DNA of 64,000 bases from Schistosoma mansoni (GCF_000237925.1 NC_031500.1:13045753-13109752); one strand, 5' to 3'. Counted from the stretch's first letter, positions 22,901 to 35,814 are shown. The notes: generated from the sequence alone by a model not told the origin. Translations and numbers: made by a program.

Positions 22901-24480
22901 TTTTTCATCCTATTCACTGTGGAGCATTATCAAACAAGTATCATGAACAAATTTAGCAACTGAATAATCATGTGATAAGTCTAACTACTGCGCTAAATGC
23001 TATGTATCGACATCTGCGTTCGTTTCAGTTGTTTGTGTCGATTCCAAAACAACCTCCTCAGTTCTTGTATGGGAAACATTGTCTTGAATAATATTGCCAG
23101 TTGTTATATTGGCCCGTTTACGCCACTTGAGAAGCCTCGATTTTGTTCTGTAAATCTTCTTATTCTCGCTTTGTGTAGTTAGGCCGTATGTTATAGTCAT
23201 AAATTGGTTTGCAGCTGTTAGTTACGAAAATAATGCAACTTAACAACTCACAATTGAAACTCGCCGAAATAGATTATACTAGTCAATACCGCGGTTTCAC
23301 TTGATAATTTCGTTGGTTCGGCTTCCTTGAACTACAGTGAAGCCTCAAGAAGCACTGAAGGAGTTGAAGGATTTCCGTTCCATCACAACATGATGGAACT
23401 TTCTAGAATATCAACGTCGCATGCTAATATTGAATAGTAAAATAACATGTCTCTTTGAGGATTGGACGAATCACAATGCTGATTTAACAGATGTAAATAT
23501 TTATAAATATCCGTGATTTTCTGTACATTTTGATTTTTACCGATCAAACACTTCTTCAAATTTTCTTCTGATTTGCGACGGTTCAACGTTCGAGTGTCGT
23601 AGTCGTAAATTGTATTCTACGTTATTGAAGGAGAAAATCTAACAAGTTTCCGACAAAAAAGTGTTCCTTGAAATATCATCAATTAAATACTATATCTGTA
23701 ATATTACATTCGAGTAGAATAAATAAATCTTTAGATTTTCTGACGTTTTGTGACCCATTATAAGCCGGATCTTCAAAGAATTATTAAACAAATTAAATTA
23801 GCACAAGTCTGAGCGGTTTAAAAGAACAAATCAGGAATTCTTGATGATTCCATCTACATTGAAGTGTCATCTCGTGGAATATTGACTGGAACAAAAGAAC
23901 ATCTAAGGTGCACGAAGTAACCACCTAGTAAGCCCATGGAACTGGAAAGACTGCAGATCGATAAAGAAATGACACTTCATGCCATTTCCAAGAGCCATGA
24001 AGTTGACAATAAAAACATCAACATAATACAAATAGGCTCTTTCAACTGCAAAGGTGAAGAGCTGAAGCTTTTTATATATTGTTTAATCTAACCACCCTCA
24101 ATGGGAAAGAAGACCTCACATTCACCAAAATGACATGACATTGACTTGCTCAAACCTGTTTTTGATTGATCTCACCAACTATTCTTGCCTTGTTCCTTTG
24201 CAATATTCAAAGTCGAAACGCCGAAAATTTCGAAAACTGTGTTTTTCCACTCATTGGGATACCACGAGTATAACATTTATGGCGATAAAATAGATAAGTC
24301 CTCCTTCGTACCAAAACATTCAGTTTATTTTCATTTCATCGTTGTTCTAAGACACCAAACATGTGATTTTCCAAGTGATGTAACAATTGAAACACATTTT
24401 TCAGTAGTGTATAAGCTCACTGAACATCGCTATCCGAGCACCTAGATGGAGCAGTCGAAATTCCGACTGATGAATTCGAA
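22901..24480. other. Unassigned DNA
   Basis: No recognisable gene. Open frames at 23000-23200 (-), 23383-23586 (-) and 24185-24445 (+, 86 residues) have no motif I know. The second falls in a stretch weakly similar to 15740-15860, which argues for an old repeat. Confidence 0.4.
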
Positions 24481-24484
24481 ATGA

Positions 24485-24605
24485 GGACTGCTGCCAGAAA
24501 CTTCAGTCGTCTCTCTTCATTTTCTTTCTTCGGGTGATGGATTGAACTATGAAGACCTCTACATCTCAGATTAGGTACGAAATACAATCAACAGCCTGTT
24601 TGTGA
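24485..24605 (+). mobile_element. Short RTE fragment
   Basis: CTTCGGGTGATGGATTGAAC and TGAAGACCTCTACATCT correspond to the block just after the RT segment seen at 31075-31120. About 100 bases remain. Confidence 0.55.
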
Positions 24606-24689
24606 CTGAACGATTCGGACTTCTTAGGCACTTTTACTCTTCTTTGTCATTCGCTGAAATCGCTACTGCTCTGTGGTGTGAAAAATTCC

Positions 24690-26310
24690 CTAGGCAGACG
24701 CAATGTCATGCGGTAAACAAGTTCAGCGGTGGAACATTGAATATCTACCTTTAAGCTCGTTCTGATACCTGAGAAGACGAGCGATATGGCTTCGTACTAA
24801 TTGTTGTTTTCGTGTCCTCGGAGAAAACTCTTCAGTTGACGATAAAACCACTCAACTAAACCATTTGATGCTGGTTGGTAGGCGGTAGTGCGTATGCGTT
24901 CGATACCAAACAGCCGGGTCAGCAAGGGGAATAATTCGGACTCGAATTATTGTCCTTGTTTGGTTAGTTAGGGACAACCGTACTGCGCCTTCCATCGTTC
25001 TAGGGATCGGTGAACAACTGTCTCCGCCTTAATAAAAGTAATGGGGGCATTTCTGGAACAAAGCGTGGATTACATAGTCACGCGAACGAAATATACCTGT
25101 GATTCGTTAAGCGTTCGTGTGAGCTTTAAAACCCACGATATTCCTGCTCGACGAAGTATCGATTAGCTGCAGCCTACGTGAATCGACTAGCAATTCATAG
25201 TGCTGTAAAAAATCGATACTGAGTTTTGCTGTGGGAAAATCAGCAGTGATGATCGTCCACAAATACTGTCAGTGACTGTTCAGGTTGATCGTAAGCTGTC
25301 GTGTGCCATAGGTAAGAATGACTTGACCATTCGCAGCGCATAGTCGAAGCATCGTAGCTTGAGACTTACTGTTACCGATAGGTACGACAGAAACTTAAGC
25401 ACCTGTATCCACTAGGTGCGTAGCATTAGTGCGATAAACGTGCACATAAAATAAACGGCCAACCTGAGGTGTAGGGCCGGCGAATACGGCCGTATTTACT
25501 CGCCGGCTCAGGAGCGTCCCGCCTTGTATGAGCAGGGAGCTCGACAATGACGGACACCTGTCTCAAAGGCACGGTGGAACCAGCACTAACCCGAACTCGC
25601 TTCCGAAGCCACCTTTTGGCGTGGCTTAGAGGGTACCCACTTAGGGCGAGTCGTTACAGCTTTACGGGAACGTGACCTGGGTGGGGGAAACAGGGTTCTG
25701 GCGCGTTAAATAGGTCTCAGAAGTTGAGATGGGTGTGAATACACTTATCTCTATCCCCATTAGCCATAGGTCGACTAGCATCGAGATCGGTGTTTGAATG
25801 TAATGTTGAGGCAATTATATAGTTGTCTCGGTTGCTTGTCCTTCCCAAAATCCTATCTGCTATGAAGGCCATTTCATTTATCGTAGTGTCCAGGAGCAGG
25901 TTGGATACTATGTGATAGAGATTCGAGCCATAATTCTCTAACGATTTTGAAATCGACTGTCATGGTTCTTGCAAAAGATTGCAGGCGCGTGAGCTGATGG
26001 CACGGTTCAGCATCACCAATGGGGTGACATGTTAATAAGGTCCTCAATCCTTCTTCTCTCGAAGGGAGGAAATGTCTAAGGATCGCCTCCATGAGACGAT
26101 TGTAAAGGTCAGGTATATTTGCATTGAGGACAACCTCAAAAACAGCACTTGTGTGATACCCAGGCAGCTTTTTCAAAGCGTGAGCATACTTCTGCAGTTA
26201 GTTCGTTATGCGGCGGGTCTCGAGTTGAAATTCAAGTGCCGCGAACCCAACTTCTGGAACGTGGGAAATAAAGGGAACAGGTCAAAAACTGATTGCCTGC
26301 ACCTCTGAGT
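24690..26310 (-). mobile_element. Internally deleted Ty3/gypsy-like LTR retrotransposon
   Basis: On the minus strand the order is gag, protease, integrase. Gag (26176-25874 and just beyond) shows LYNRLMEAILRHFLPSREEG and VRELWLESLSHSIQ, followed after a shift by MAFIADRILGRT. The aspartic protease appears near 25415 as THLVDTGA, with the catalytic DTG, immediately followed by a stop. The integrase C-terminal core near 24850-25000 reads FESELFPLLTRLFGIERIR, TTAYQPASNGLVEWFYRQLK. Reverse transcriptase and RNase H, normally between protease and integrase, are absent within about 300 bases, so they were deleted. No LTRs are identified. The GC content is higher than that of the surroundings. Confidence 0.8.
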
Positions 26311-26880
26311 CTATTATAATAATGCCATTTTATCGTTATCCAAAATATTGAGTTGTTGCCAAATGATTATACATTGAAAAATATCAATAAGAAAATGTGC
26401 AACCAAAGTGAATAGATAGATAGATAAAAGACAAAGTTCCATTCAGTTCGAATTGTTGGTCTTCATTGTCTTTGATGAGATTATTCCCCTTGTTCATTAA
26501 GTTTCAACCATTATGACATTCGTACAATATGCATTGCAGATCACAATGGAGAGATTCGAGCGATTGCGGTCAACACGGGAAATTATTCATACTTGTACAA
26601 GCTATTGTATATAAGGTCTCTCCAGTTAGATGAGTAATTAGTTGTTTCTTGAAGCTGGTGATATTGTGTTCTGATATCTGTGTAAACAACCACGCAAGTA
26701 TACATCAGTCCTCAATGGAAAGAAATGCGTGTTCGACACTCTACAGTGAGACAATTCCCGATTGCGCCTATTAGCACTGCATTTGAATGACTATGTAATG
26801 AGAGTTGTTCACTCCTGAATGTTCCAGCGAGTGCCAATGTGAATCTTGACGCTAGAGATATTGTGTTCTTAGTTCAATGC
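26311..26880. other. Unassigned DNA with short GATA repeat
   Basis: No gene is seen. Positions 26412-26427 hold a short ATAG/GATA repeat. The region ends where the duplicated block shared with 42425-43400 begins. Confidence 0.4.
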
Positions 26881-28054
26881 TCTATTCTGATTTCCCAATT
26901 TCTATTTCGCATGTAGGTAATTCTAATCTATTTTTACTTCTCTAAGGGAAGATAACAATAGTTTATAATGATTAAGACCTAATTAAATATTGAACGCCAT
27001 GTTGAGAAAGTAAGCTGAAGATACGACTAGTATACTAGTTTGACAACTATTAACCAGTAACACCTATATTCGAATTGTTCCCCACTGGGTTAAAATCAGG
27101 ATTCACATGTGAAGAGTTAGGAAAGGAATATTTGATGCGTTATCAATATATCGAGAAGCGGTTACTCTAATCTGACTAGTGAACGCAAGAGCTGTCTCCC
27201 ACACTGAGTCGTAACGTGATCTGGTTCGGATGCATGACCGTGAGCTTTCAGTAAACAAGTCCGCTTTAAACAATGTGGTCAGCATCCAATGTCAAACACT
27301 TACAAAGCTATTGATTTTGGGGAATTATTTACAGCTACAAGCGACTAAAACAAATGAAATCGTTACAGATAAAAGTTGTTTGAAATGTTGTAGTATCTGT
27401 ATATTTAATTATGCATAGTAGATGGAGACGTACAAAGCAGAAACACTTCATTGAAAACGTGTATGAGATACTGGTCTATGCACAAGAATAATGTAGACAA
27501 TAATCATAGCCAACCCATCTTATAGATTAAGTAAACATATAATCATTGTCTAAGATAAGCTTTGGTAAATCAATGGTGGTATAAACTCAAATTTCTCCAT
27601 CATTCAAAAAAGAATACGTTCAATTTAGTAAACAGCAAATCGGTTTCTGTGTCATTACAAGATTGTCACGAGTATCGAAAAGTGTCGCTGGATTGTTGCA
27701 TTGTCACAAATGATAATCAACCAACGTATTTTGAAATGATTACTTTGTTTATTTTCGATGATAAAAAAAAGCTTGATATATAAGGAGTAAACAAAGTTTT
27801 GATGTGTCGTTTTCTTAGTCCTGCACCTTTATTTAGTGCTCTATTACGATTTCCAACTTTGTATTTCGCATGTAGGTAATTCTAATCTATTTTCACTTCT
27901 CTAGGGGTGAATAAATCGACAGACTACCCTACAACCTTCTCTCTCACTCTCCATATATACATATATAGGAATAATAAACATGGTTAAATTTGAAAAAATT
28001 GTATAGTGTCGAGTAAACTAAAGTTTAATAGTTGAATTCATGAGTAAATTAAAG

Positions 28055-28140
28055 CTAAACCACCATTGTAGACCTGGAAGCACTGGACCGCACTTTCGTC
28101 CTAGTATGGAACTCCTCAACAGTGAGCATCCAATAAAGTT
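28055..28140 (-). ncRNA. Degenerate hammerhead-family repeat
   Basis: Minus strand: CACTG, TTGAGGA, GTTCCATACTAGGAC, GAAA, then CCAGTGCTTCCAGG. The architecture is that of the hammerhead at 57800-57845, but the first core base is T instead of C, so activity is unlikely. It is the inverted counterpart of the copy at 40060-40190. Confidence 0.65.
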
Positions 28141-28319
28141 AACATTAATGAAAACAATAGTTTACGACCTAATTAAGTATTGATGGCCATGTTAAGAAAG
28201 TAAACGATTGAACAAAGGAAATTTTTTAAAGATGAACATTGTTTGAAATGTTCTAGTATCTGTTTACTTAATCATGCATAGTAGATGTAGAAGTACAAAG
28301 CAGAAACGCTTCATTGAAA

Positions 28320-28706
28320 ACATTGTAGACCATCAACGTTGATGATCTATGTCGGATGATTGGAGGCTTACTCGAGTTAGACGGGGACGGTGTAACGAAT
28401 AAGCTAACTTCGAAGTTAAACCTCGCGACCAGCACCTTACGTGGATTGCCCCATCGACGTATTAAGGGATCATGGATGCTCTGAAGACTGTACAACACGA
28501 AGGACGTTATTACAAGAATATATTAGTTAAAGGAGATACGAGCGAAAGTAGAACCACTGTCGCATGGGCCGGTCCATGGCGTATGATTGACTGATGCGCG
28601 TTGACTGTCTTTGACCTTGACAACGATCGATGATCTGTTCGTTATTCAGTGACACAACTGCCGAATGATTTGGCTAGGGTTCAGTGACATTTCACAGGCC
28701 CTACAA
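28320..28706. mobile_element. Candidate solo LTR, present only in the left arm
   Basis: The right arm runs straight through CATTGAAAACGTGTATGAG (39865-39885, complement). Here the same site is split by about 387 bases that begin TTGTAGACC and end CCCTACAA, giving TG...CA-type ends with short inverted termini. No coding sequence is visible. This fits a solo LTR or small non-autonomous element inserted after the arms separated. A weak likeness to 53230-53300 (CTCGAGTTGGACGGGAATG) suggests the family is dispersed. Confidence 0.55.
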
Positions 28707-29495
28707 CGTGTATGAGAAACCGGTCTATGCACAAGAATAATATAGGCAATAATCATAGCTATTTTACTGATGAACACATACCTAATATGAATACACACAT
28801 CTAGCCATATTCCAGTATATCTACACTTGCTAGAAAATAATTCATCTTCTGGTCATTGCAATTCAACTGTTTGTCTCTCTGACAACCCATGCCATACATT
28901 ATATAAACATATAATCATTATCTAAGATAGGATTTAGTGATACAAATTCAAATTTATCCATCAATGAAATAAGAATACGATCTATTTAGTAAACAGCAAC
29001 ATGGTGTCATGGCATGAAAGAGAGCTGCAAAGGGCTAGCTTCTGTTGGACCTTCAAGACTCCCTGGCTGGGGTCCGAGAGATGGTGCAACACAGTGGCTA
29101 GAGACGTTATAGGATATGGCTCAGAATAGAAGCCAGTGGCGGTCCTGCTGCAACCTTCTTTTATTTCTACATAAAGAGTGGTTCTAACTTTCTTAACTGA
29201 AAGAGTCTCCTGGTTGTACATTTCAGTCCGTCTTATCTTTTCATCCTTTCTCTTACTATTTTCATTATTTCGTGTGCCGCATATGTATCTGGTGTACTTT
29301 TATACAATATGTATGTGTTTATAAAAGTAAATAAATAAATAACCAGTCAACATTTTAAAGAGAGAAAGAAAACAGTACATTTGCGGGTAGCATTGTCTTT
29401 AATGTTGGGGATAAAAGGAAGTTTCAAGTATGTGGTGTTTGTTAGATGTGAACACGGTTTCAATTGTGATGATGTGTGAAGAATTTATGTGTGTT

Positions 29496-29501
29496 TTTAT
29501 T
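29496..29501 (-). terminator. Possible polyadenylation signal of VAL-C
   Basis: AATAAA occurs on the minus strand three bases after the stop. It is conserved at the same place in the decayed copy (38724-38729). A real signal so close to the stop would give a very short 3' UTR, so this is tentative. Confidence 0.35.
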
Positions 29502-29504
29502 GCA

Positions 29505-29921
29505 TCACACTTTTTGTTTATTCGGGCAGAGGTATTGTTTTATGAGTTTGTACCCCTTCGTTTGAATTACAGGTGTCTGATTCAGTTGTCTTTCATTTGT
29601 ATGATTACACCTTTGTTTCACGTATTCCCGATGACATCTTCTTCCGTATCTCCAGCTATACCATTTTCTGCCATACTTTATAGTCCATTGTCTGTATAGA
29701 CCCTTTACACTATACGGAAATTGACGTGGGCATCCACCTCTGAGATGAGATGAGGAAAAAAGATGAACATTTTGCAATTTCAACAACGAATGGATAGTGG
29801 TCTCACAAGTCAATATATGATTTTCAAACAGCATCAATCTGTTTTATGCACAAACACAACCTCTCTTTGTCACTCACACCATTTACTACTTCCCTCTCTC
29901 ATGGACACGCATATGAATACC

Positions 29922-29956
<35 letters not shown>

Positions 29957-32900
29957 GGTTTATTCAATATTATATTTTTGGTACAATACAGAATTCCCAG
30001 CACAAAATATTTCAACAAGTTTTTGTTTTTTATTTCTTGATCTATCCTGACGATAAATATTGAGTGATCGTCAGATGGAAGTTAGCAGTCCAGTCAATCG
30101 ACATCTAAGTATTGCGAATAATGGACATAATGATGTATTAAAACAAACAAAATTAGATGAGTTTTCGAAGTATCTAGATGGAAGGAACAAGTAGCCCAGA
30201 TATGCAAGCAGGCCATCTAATACACGAATTTAAACAACAAATTTCAACTATCAGACTATGATGTGAGCTACATGAGATTGTTGAGCTGTTACTTTTTTAT
30301 GCGAAATAGGCACAAACCCATGATTAAGACACCTGAATGATTTACTATTTGTAAATTTCCCAAATAGAAGTCTAGAAAAATTATACAGTCACTCAGTAAA
30401 CCGGTTTTATCAGTGCACATTGACAAACTTCGGTTGATAGATTACTCCACTCGAACATTGTCAGAGTCCCGACTAGAGGAGAAGTGCTTTGATTTCCATG
30501 AATCAGTAACATTACCAACCTCTTTGATAGACACCTACTCACATTCAAATGTCGGACTGTGAAACAGAACTAAACTGATTGAATGTGTGCCACTGACGCA
30601 CTGGAAAGAAAGACAACTCATCAAGATAAAAAAGAAATGGCAATCAGAGCAAATGTGTGAACAAAAAAGGCATCACACTACTGTCAGTACCAAGGAACGT
30701 TTTCGATAAGGCGTTGCAGAACTGAATGAAAGAAGCTGTAGACGCCTGACTTCGATATCAACACACTGGATTCCGTAAGGATCGGTCGTGCACAGACTGA
30801 ATTGCAGCCAAACGGATCATCATCGAACAATCAGTTGAGTGGAACTCGTCACTATACATCACATTCATCGAATATGAGAAGGCGTTTGACAGTTTGGACA
30901 AGATAACATTATGGAACATTCTTCGACACTATGGAGTTCCTGAGAAGATTGTCAACATTATCCAGAACTCATACGACAGACTACAGTGCAAGATCGCGCA
31001 TGAAGTTCAGCTGAGAGCTGCATTTTGCAGTAAGGACCGGAGTCAGATAAGACTGTATACTCTCGCTCATCTACCTTCTTCTGGTGATTGACTGAATCAT
31101 GAAGACTTCGACATCTGAGTCGGAGCACAGAAAATCACGTACACCCCAGAATAAATTGGACGATTTGAAATTCACAGTTGATCTAGTCCTCCTATCCCAT
31201 ACACACCAACAAATAAAGACGAAGACAACTAATAAATCAGTAGCCTCTGCATCAATAAGCCGAAACATACACAATGGAAAAAACAAGATTCTCAAATACA
31301 ACACGGAGAACACCAGACAAATCACACTCGATGGCGAAACTCTGGAAGATGTGGAAACACCCACGTACCTGGGAAGCATGACTGATGAACAAGGAGGATC
31401 TGATGCTGATGTAAAAGCGAGGACCGCATTTATACAATTGAAGAACATATGGAACTCAAAACAACTGTCAATCAATGTCAAATGCACAATATTCAATACG
31501 ATCATCAGGACAGTTCTACTGAACGAGGTTGAAACGTGGAGAACTACTACAAACATCGTCAAGAAGTTAACAATATTTATGAAAAGCTATCTGGGCAAGA
31601 TACTGAATATACACTGAACAGAAACCATCAGAAACAGCCTATTGTGTTAGATAATAAACCAGCCTTCATGTGAAGAGGAAATTAGGAAAAGACATAGGGA
31701 GTGGGTAGCACATACATTGGAGAAATCAACAAACTGCATCACGAGGCTGGTGCTTACTTGGGATCTCGAAGGGAAGCGCAAGAAAGGAAGGCCGAATAAC
31801 ACATTACATCGGGAAATAGAAGCAGATGTGGAAAGTATGAATATGAACAGAAAAGATCTGGGAAGGATTGTCTAGCATAGGGTTGGATGGGAAATGGCTG
31901 GTGTGCGGCCTATGCTCCTCCAACGGAGGTAACATGCATCAGTAAGTAAGTAAGGTGTGGCACTGCTCACATAACCATCATCAAACAGAAACTTCTCAGT
32001 AATGAAATATCAGTTAAAATTCATTGGTCTTGATAAGTATATTGAGTCATATCAAAGACTGGTTCTATGTATCATCACTCTGACAAATGTCAAGATGTTC
32101 TGGTAGAAATGATGATTCGGATGATTTCCTATATCACTAGACATTCAACCACATGTATTTTCTTAGCAGTGTCAACTATATTGATGATGATGTGAGGAAG
32201 ATACTTCAGTATTGACTTACCCTGGACCATAATTGCACACAATGCTTAGTTTGAATGGGGAATGAGGACATGTAGCAACACCACATCCGATATCTGTAGT
32301 GTTCTCCCACACGATCTGTACGAAACAAACAGACAGACAGATTGAGGGATTATTTCTGAGGAATATGCGTGAAGATAGGTGGTTTTTATAGTACAACAGC
32401 AATAGGAAACATGAACGAACAGGTTGTTCAGACGACAAGTACTTGAATAGCTTTCTATCGTGTGCACATGTTCCTGTCTCCACTTGACGGTCAACCACTA
32501 CACAGTTCGAAAACAAACAACTAGTGATTTAATTAACAACATATTTACTCATCCAAATTATTAAACCTTAGTGTGTGTTAGCGTCAATTATGCTAAATCT
32601 AAGCCTATTGTCTACTGACAGGTTAAATCACACTTGTTCTTACCTGTGTGTAGTGACTACACCGACCAACAAGACACAGTCGGTTGAAGAAATCGTAATT
32701 CTTGTATTCATTCAGCCATCGTTGGAACCCACTTCCATCGATATCAACCAATAACAACAGTGATGAGCAGAGAAATGAAAAAAAGAATTCAGAGATTAGC
32801 AAGGGAACCAATGGACAAATGATAAAGTTGTTTGTCGTCTGAAAATTTATTCTTTTTTAACAGTTAGATGAATACTTCTAAAACTCAAAAGGCACTCACA

Positions 32901-33825
32901 TTTCAACTGTACTGGCACCAGCCCAATTTTGTCCGACGTTAGTAAAGCCTGGTACTTTGCGTTCTATTGCACTATCCGGTCCAAAGTAACATGTGTCAGC
33001 CAGCATTTGCGCTTTCTTCTCCAACTCCATGTTCCATTTCTACAGACAGATCAACTAGAACTTAATGAACAATATAATGATCTTTCATGTTTGCGAAAAC
33101 TATATTTCTATCAAAATGTCATGAGACGGATTGCTTGTGTGTGAAAACGTGATCTTAGTTAGTCCTTAATGGCGTAATGCAAAACGGTTCGAATGATGTT
33201 GTTTAGCATGTCGAATCAGTGAAATCGTTGTGGTCTTATCAAAATGCATATGCATTTTCCCTGGTGATGAAATTAGTTTGATTTTGGAAAGTGAACCCGC
33301 TGAACAGTTAAATCTCAATTTCAGTCACGGTGTAAATGAAACTGAACAAACTAACACATTGTGTTCATTAGAATTCTATGTGAAACTAATTTACTACCAT
33401 GATCAGTAGACCTTGGAAAAGTGCAATATCCGGGAAGGCAGAGGTCAGATTCCAAAGAATTATAATTATATGGAATTTATCATTAAGTGAATAGAGTAGA
33501 ACTCACAATACATCGATTTCTTGGTCAAAACTGAGACATGTTTTATTTTTTTACACATGTTACTCTGGTCAGTGATCAGACAATATAATAGTTTTATTTG
33601 CCTCATTAAAATGTGAATGTGAACAATAAATCTTACTAATGGTTTTATTGATGTGGCAATAGGTTGTCCTTCCAACTGTCCATGCATCACTGATATCCTT
33701 GCATTGTTATGCAGCTTTAACAGCTTCTCTCTGGTGGCATTGTCCATCGCTGCATGAACACCACAACATACAAGAAGGCATAGTGTCGTCAGCGCTGTTA
33801 ATGATGACTGACATTTCACAGTCAT
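29505..33825 (-). CDS. VAL-C: secreted CAP protein with a basic, cysteine-containing C-terminal extension
   Basis: The exons on the minus strand are 33825-33637, 33039-32900, 32731-32644, 32315-32221 and 29739-29505, predicting 248 residues with phases 0, 2, 0, 2. Exon 1 carries a signal peptide ([17 protein letters not shown]) and [12 protein letters not shown]. Exon 2 has [17 protein letters not shown] and NVGQNWAGA. Exons 3 and 4 join as GRCSHYTQ / [12 protein letters not shown], the full canonical CAP1 signature with its histidine, and exon 4 ends in IVCNYGPG. Exon 5, after a CTCATCTCAG acceptor, adds a 77-residue tail rich in Arg, Lys, Tyr and Cys (for example [19 protein letters not shown]), far longer than the 17-30 residues in the other copies. 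Intron 4 is 2.5 kb and holds an RTE insertion. The exon 3 acceptor (ATGGAAG) is weak. The long intron makes the exon 4-5 link less certain, but phase and CAP2 context fit. Confidence 0.8.
29922..29956. repeat. ATT microsatellite in VAL-C intron 4
   Basis: About eleven TAT/ATT units. The counterpart in the right arm (38282-38305) is shorter and interrupted. Confidence 0.95.
30585..31965 (+). mobile_element. RTE-type retrotransposon in VAL-C intron 4, with target-site duplication
   Basis: A 5'-truncated element (30596-31954) flanked by GTGTGCCACTG (30585-30595) and GTGTGGCACTG (31955-31965), an 11-bp target duplication with one later mismatch. The element encodes degenerate RT ([45 protein letters not shown]), then the 3' end with CTCCAACGGAGGTAACATG and a TAAG tail. 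It lies antisense to VAL-C. The same insertion is present in the right arm at 36288-37635, so it came before the duplication. Confidence 0.9.
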
Positions 33826-33899
33826 CTCGAAATGGATTGCCTTCCAATAACTTGATGAATAAATTAGACGTGTACAGTGGTCCGTGCACATGTTTTCCG

Positions 33900-33919
33900 T
33901 TTATATACTCTTATTTATA
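33900..33919 (-). promoter_or_regulatory. TATA-like elements of VAL-C
   Basis: The minus strand shows TATAAATA (33919-33912) and TATATAAA (33907-33900), the latter 75 bases before the ATG. Both are kept in the decayed arm (AATAAGAGTATATAAACGG near 35815-35833), which shows that the promoter survived there while the coding exons did not. Confidence 0.5.
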
Positions 33920-34261
33920 GTAGAAAGTATGCAAACGTCCTAATGTTGAAATGATATTGCTGTGGATAAACAGATTAGTCACACGTCAATCATCTTTATA
34001 CATTTAGCATAAGGTAGGAATAAATGTTGATCATCTGACTGACAGTAGTTAATCTTGAAAATTGTATTATACAATTTACAAAGTATATGTTGTTCAATGC
34101 ACTGATCACCTTCACCTCATTAGCTATACATATGAAATGGAGGAATATGTACAATTGGAGGATAGATTATTAACAGTTAAACTCTTCACAATTAAATGAT
34201 ATTGTGTAGTGTTTACAAAAGGAACACAGTGTGAGATAATAATAAATTGAAGTTCATAATT

Positions 34262-35465
34262 AATTTCAGGAATTCATTTTAAGATAAATGGAACTGGCAA
34301 TATTTGAGATATCATGATAAGTCACTGGCTGTAGAACATTTGATTACACATGAATTCTAGAGAGATAACATTTTGTCCGCAGTGACTAAATTTGAAAACA
34401 GAAAACATAAACACGATTAGTATCACGTTCACATCTAAGGCACATAACACCATCGACACTTCCTTTGTATGAGATCATGAATCAATCAATGTTGCACCAC
34501 TAGTGAAATCCTAGAAGCACTGTATGGCCGTTTCTTCCCATTATGAAACTCGTCAGCAGTGCGCATCCACACTGGATGTGAACCCAGGACCTATTGATCT
34601 CGCCCTCGGACGCTCAACCTCTAGATCACTGAGTCGGCATTCAATGATGTTAATATCTTATTCTTTTTATATGTAAATCATCTCTGTACGATTCCTTTAT
34701 GCTACTTTTTTTTCTCAAATATAATTTTAGCTCTATCAAATGTAATCAACAACCGTGACTGGATATTATCTACGAAGATAGAATAATGTTCAAGCTATGT
34801 AATGATAAAATAAATATGTTATTAAACATACTTTTTCACATTAAAACTGTTTAGTTTCAAATAATAATTTGTTTGACTACTACTTGGTTGAGAATTTTTT
34901 TATGGACAAATCAGTATTCAAATTATTCACCTTCAGTTAACCTTAACTAATCGATATCGAAAAATGAACAGTAGGGATTAATGTTTATATTAAAAATTGA
35001 ATTTTTGAGAAATTCTTACATTACATGAATAGTATATGAGGGTAACTATGTCTTTATTGTTGGAGACAAAAAGAGGTATCACCAGAGAGTTATAGAGTAT
35101 GTTGAGTTTTGACTAAAATCATGAACGGATAAATATAAGACCATCATTGAAAATGTGGAGTTAAATACTTAACAACATCTACAAAGTCATGCTGATAATT
35201 ACAGTGTGTTTATTAATGACTAGCTTTGAGAAGTTTTTCTCAGATTTTTAGTATGAAGCCATGACCACTGGAGTGCAATCGATGTTGGAGGTGAGGCTGT
35301 AACTCAAATAAGACAGTGGAAGATCGTTGCACAGTGTAATGGTTTGGTTGTAGTTAGACATTAACATCGTTGAACACCGACATCTAGCAACAAACCTATC
35401 CTTACAAATAAGCGCTGAACGAATTATAGAATATTAAGTGACTGTACTAAAATTGGTATCCTGAA
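34262..35465. other. Spacer of inverted duplication 2
   Basis: Unique DNA between the arms. It contains a minus-strand tRNA-related/hammerhead repeat (34465-34650) and, at 35215-35410, the 5' module of the same repeat family in plus orientation (AGTTAGACATTAACATCGTTG). No gene is seen. Confidence 0.6.
34465..34650 (-). ncRNA. tRNA-related short repeat with hammerhead-like domain
   Basis: On the minus strand a tRNA-like block (CGACTCAGTGATCTAGAGG, then TCCTGGGTTCACATCC as a B box) precedes GCACTG, CTGACGA, a stem II segment, GAAAC, and CAGTGC. The CTGANGA core and the complementary GCACTG/CAGTGC stem I are intact. The cleavage triplet and stem III are altered (GGCCATA), so self-cleavage is doubtful. 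Confidence 0.6.
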
Positions 35466-35814
35466 CTGATATATGAACTTCCAATTCATTATTATCTCAC
35501 ACTGTGTTCCTTTTGTAAACACGACACAATATCATGTAATTGTGAAGAGTTTAACTGTTAATAATCTATCCTCCAATTGTACATATTCCTCCATTTCACA
35601 TGTATAGATGATGAGGTGAAGGTGATCAGTGCACTGAACAACATATATTTTGTAAAATGTATAATATAATTTTCAAGATTAACTACTGTCAGTCAGATGA
35701 TCAACATTTATTTCAACCTAATTCCTAATGTTTAAAGATGATTGGCGTGTGACTAATCTGTTTATCCACAGCAATATCATTGCAACATTGAGACGTTTGC
35801 ATACTTTCTACTAT

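Larger units (their letters stand above)
26880..28990 (-). repeat. Outer part of inverted duplication 2, left side, with VAL exon 5 relics
   Basis: Positions 26880-27780 are the inverted counterpart of 42425-43400, and 27780-28990 of 39580-40420. The two left-hand units are diverged copies of each other. On the plus strand at 27880-27925, CACTTCTCTAGGGGTGAATA and CGACAGACTACCCTA resemble the acceptor and last exon of VAL-D (ACTTCTCTAG, GGGTAAATATG, CAATAGACAACCCTA). The frame here meets TGA at once. The unit thus carries a dead relic of a VAL terminal exon. The 73-residue frame at 27562-27783 is not kept open in the other copies. Confidence 0.7.

Noticed and set aside
24185-24445. 86-residue open frame
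   Set aside because: Composition and length are compatible with chance in AT-rich DNA. No recognisable domain.
27562-27783. 73-residue open frame in the duplicated unit
   Set aside because: The equivalent stretches at 39480-39680 and 42425-42630 are not open, so no coding constraint is visible.
32929-33144. 71-residue plus-strand frame
   Set aside because: Shadow of VAL-C exon 2 on the opposite strand.
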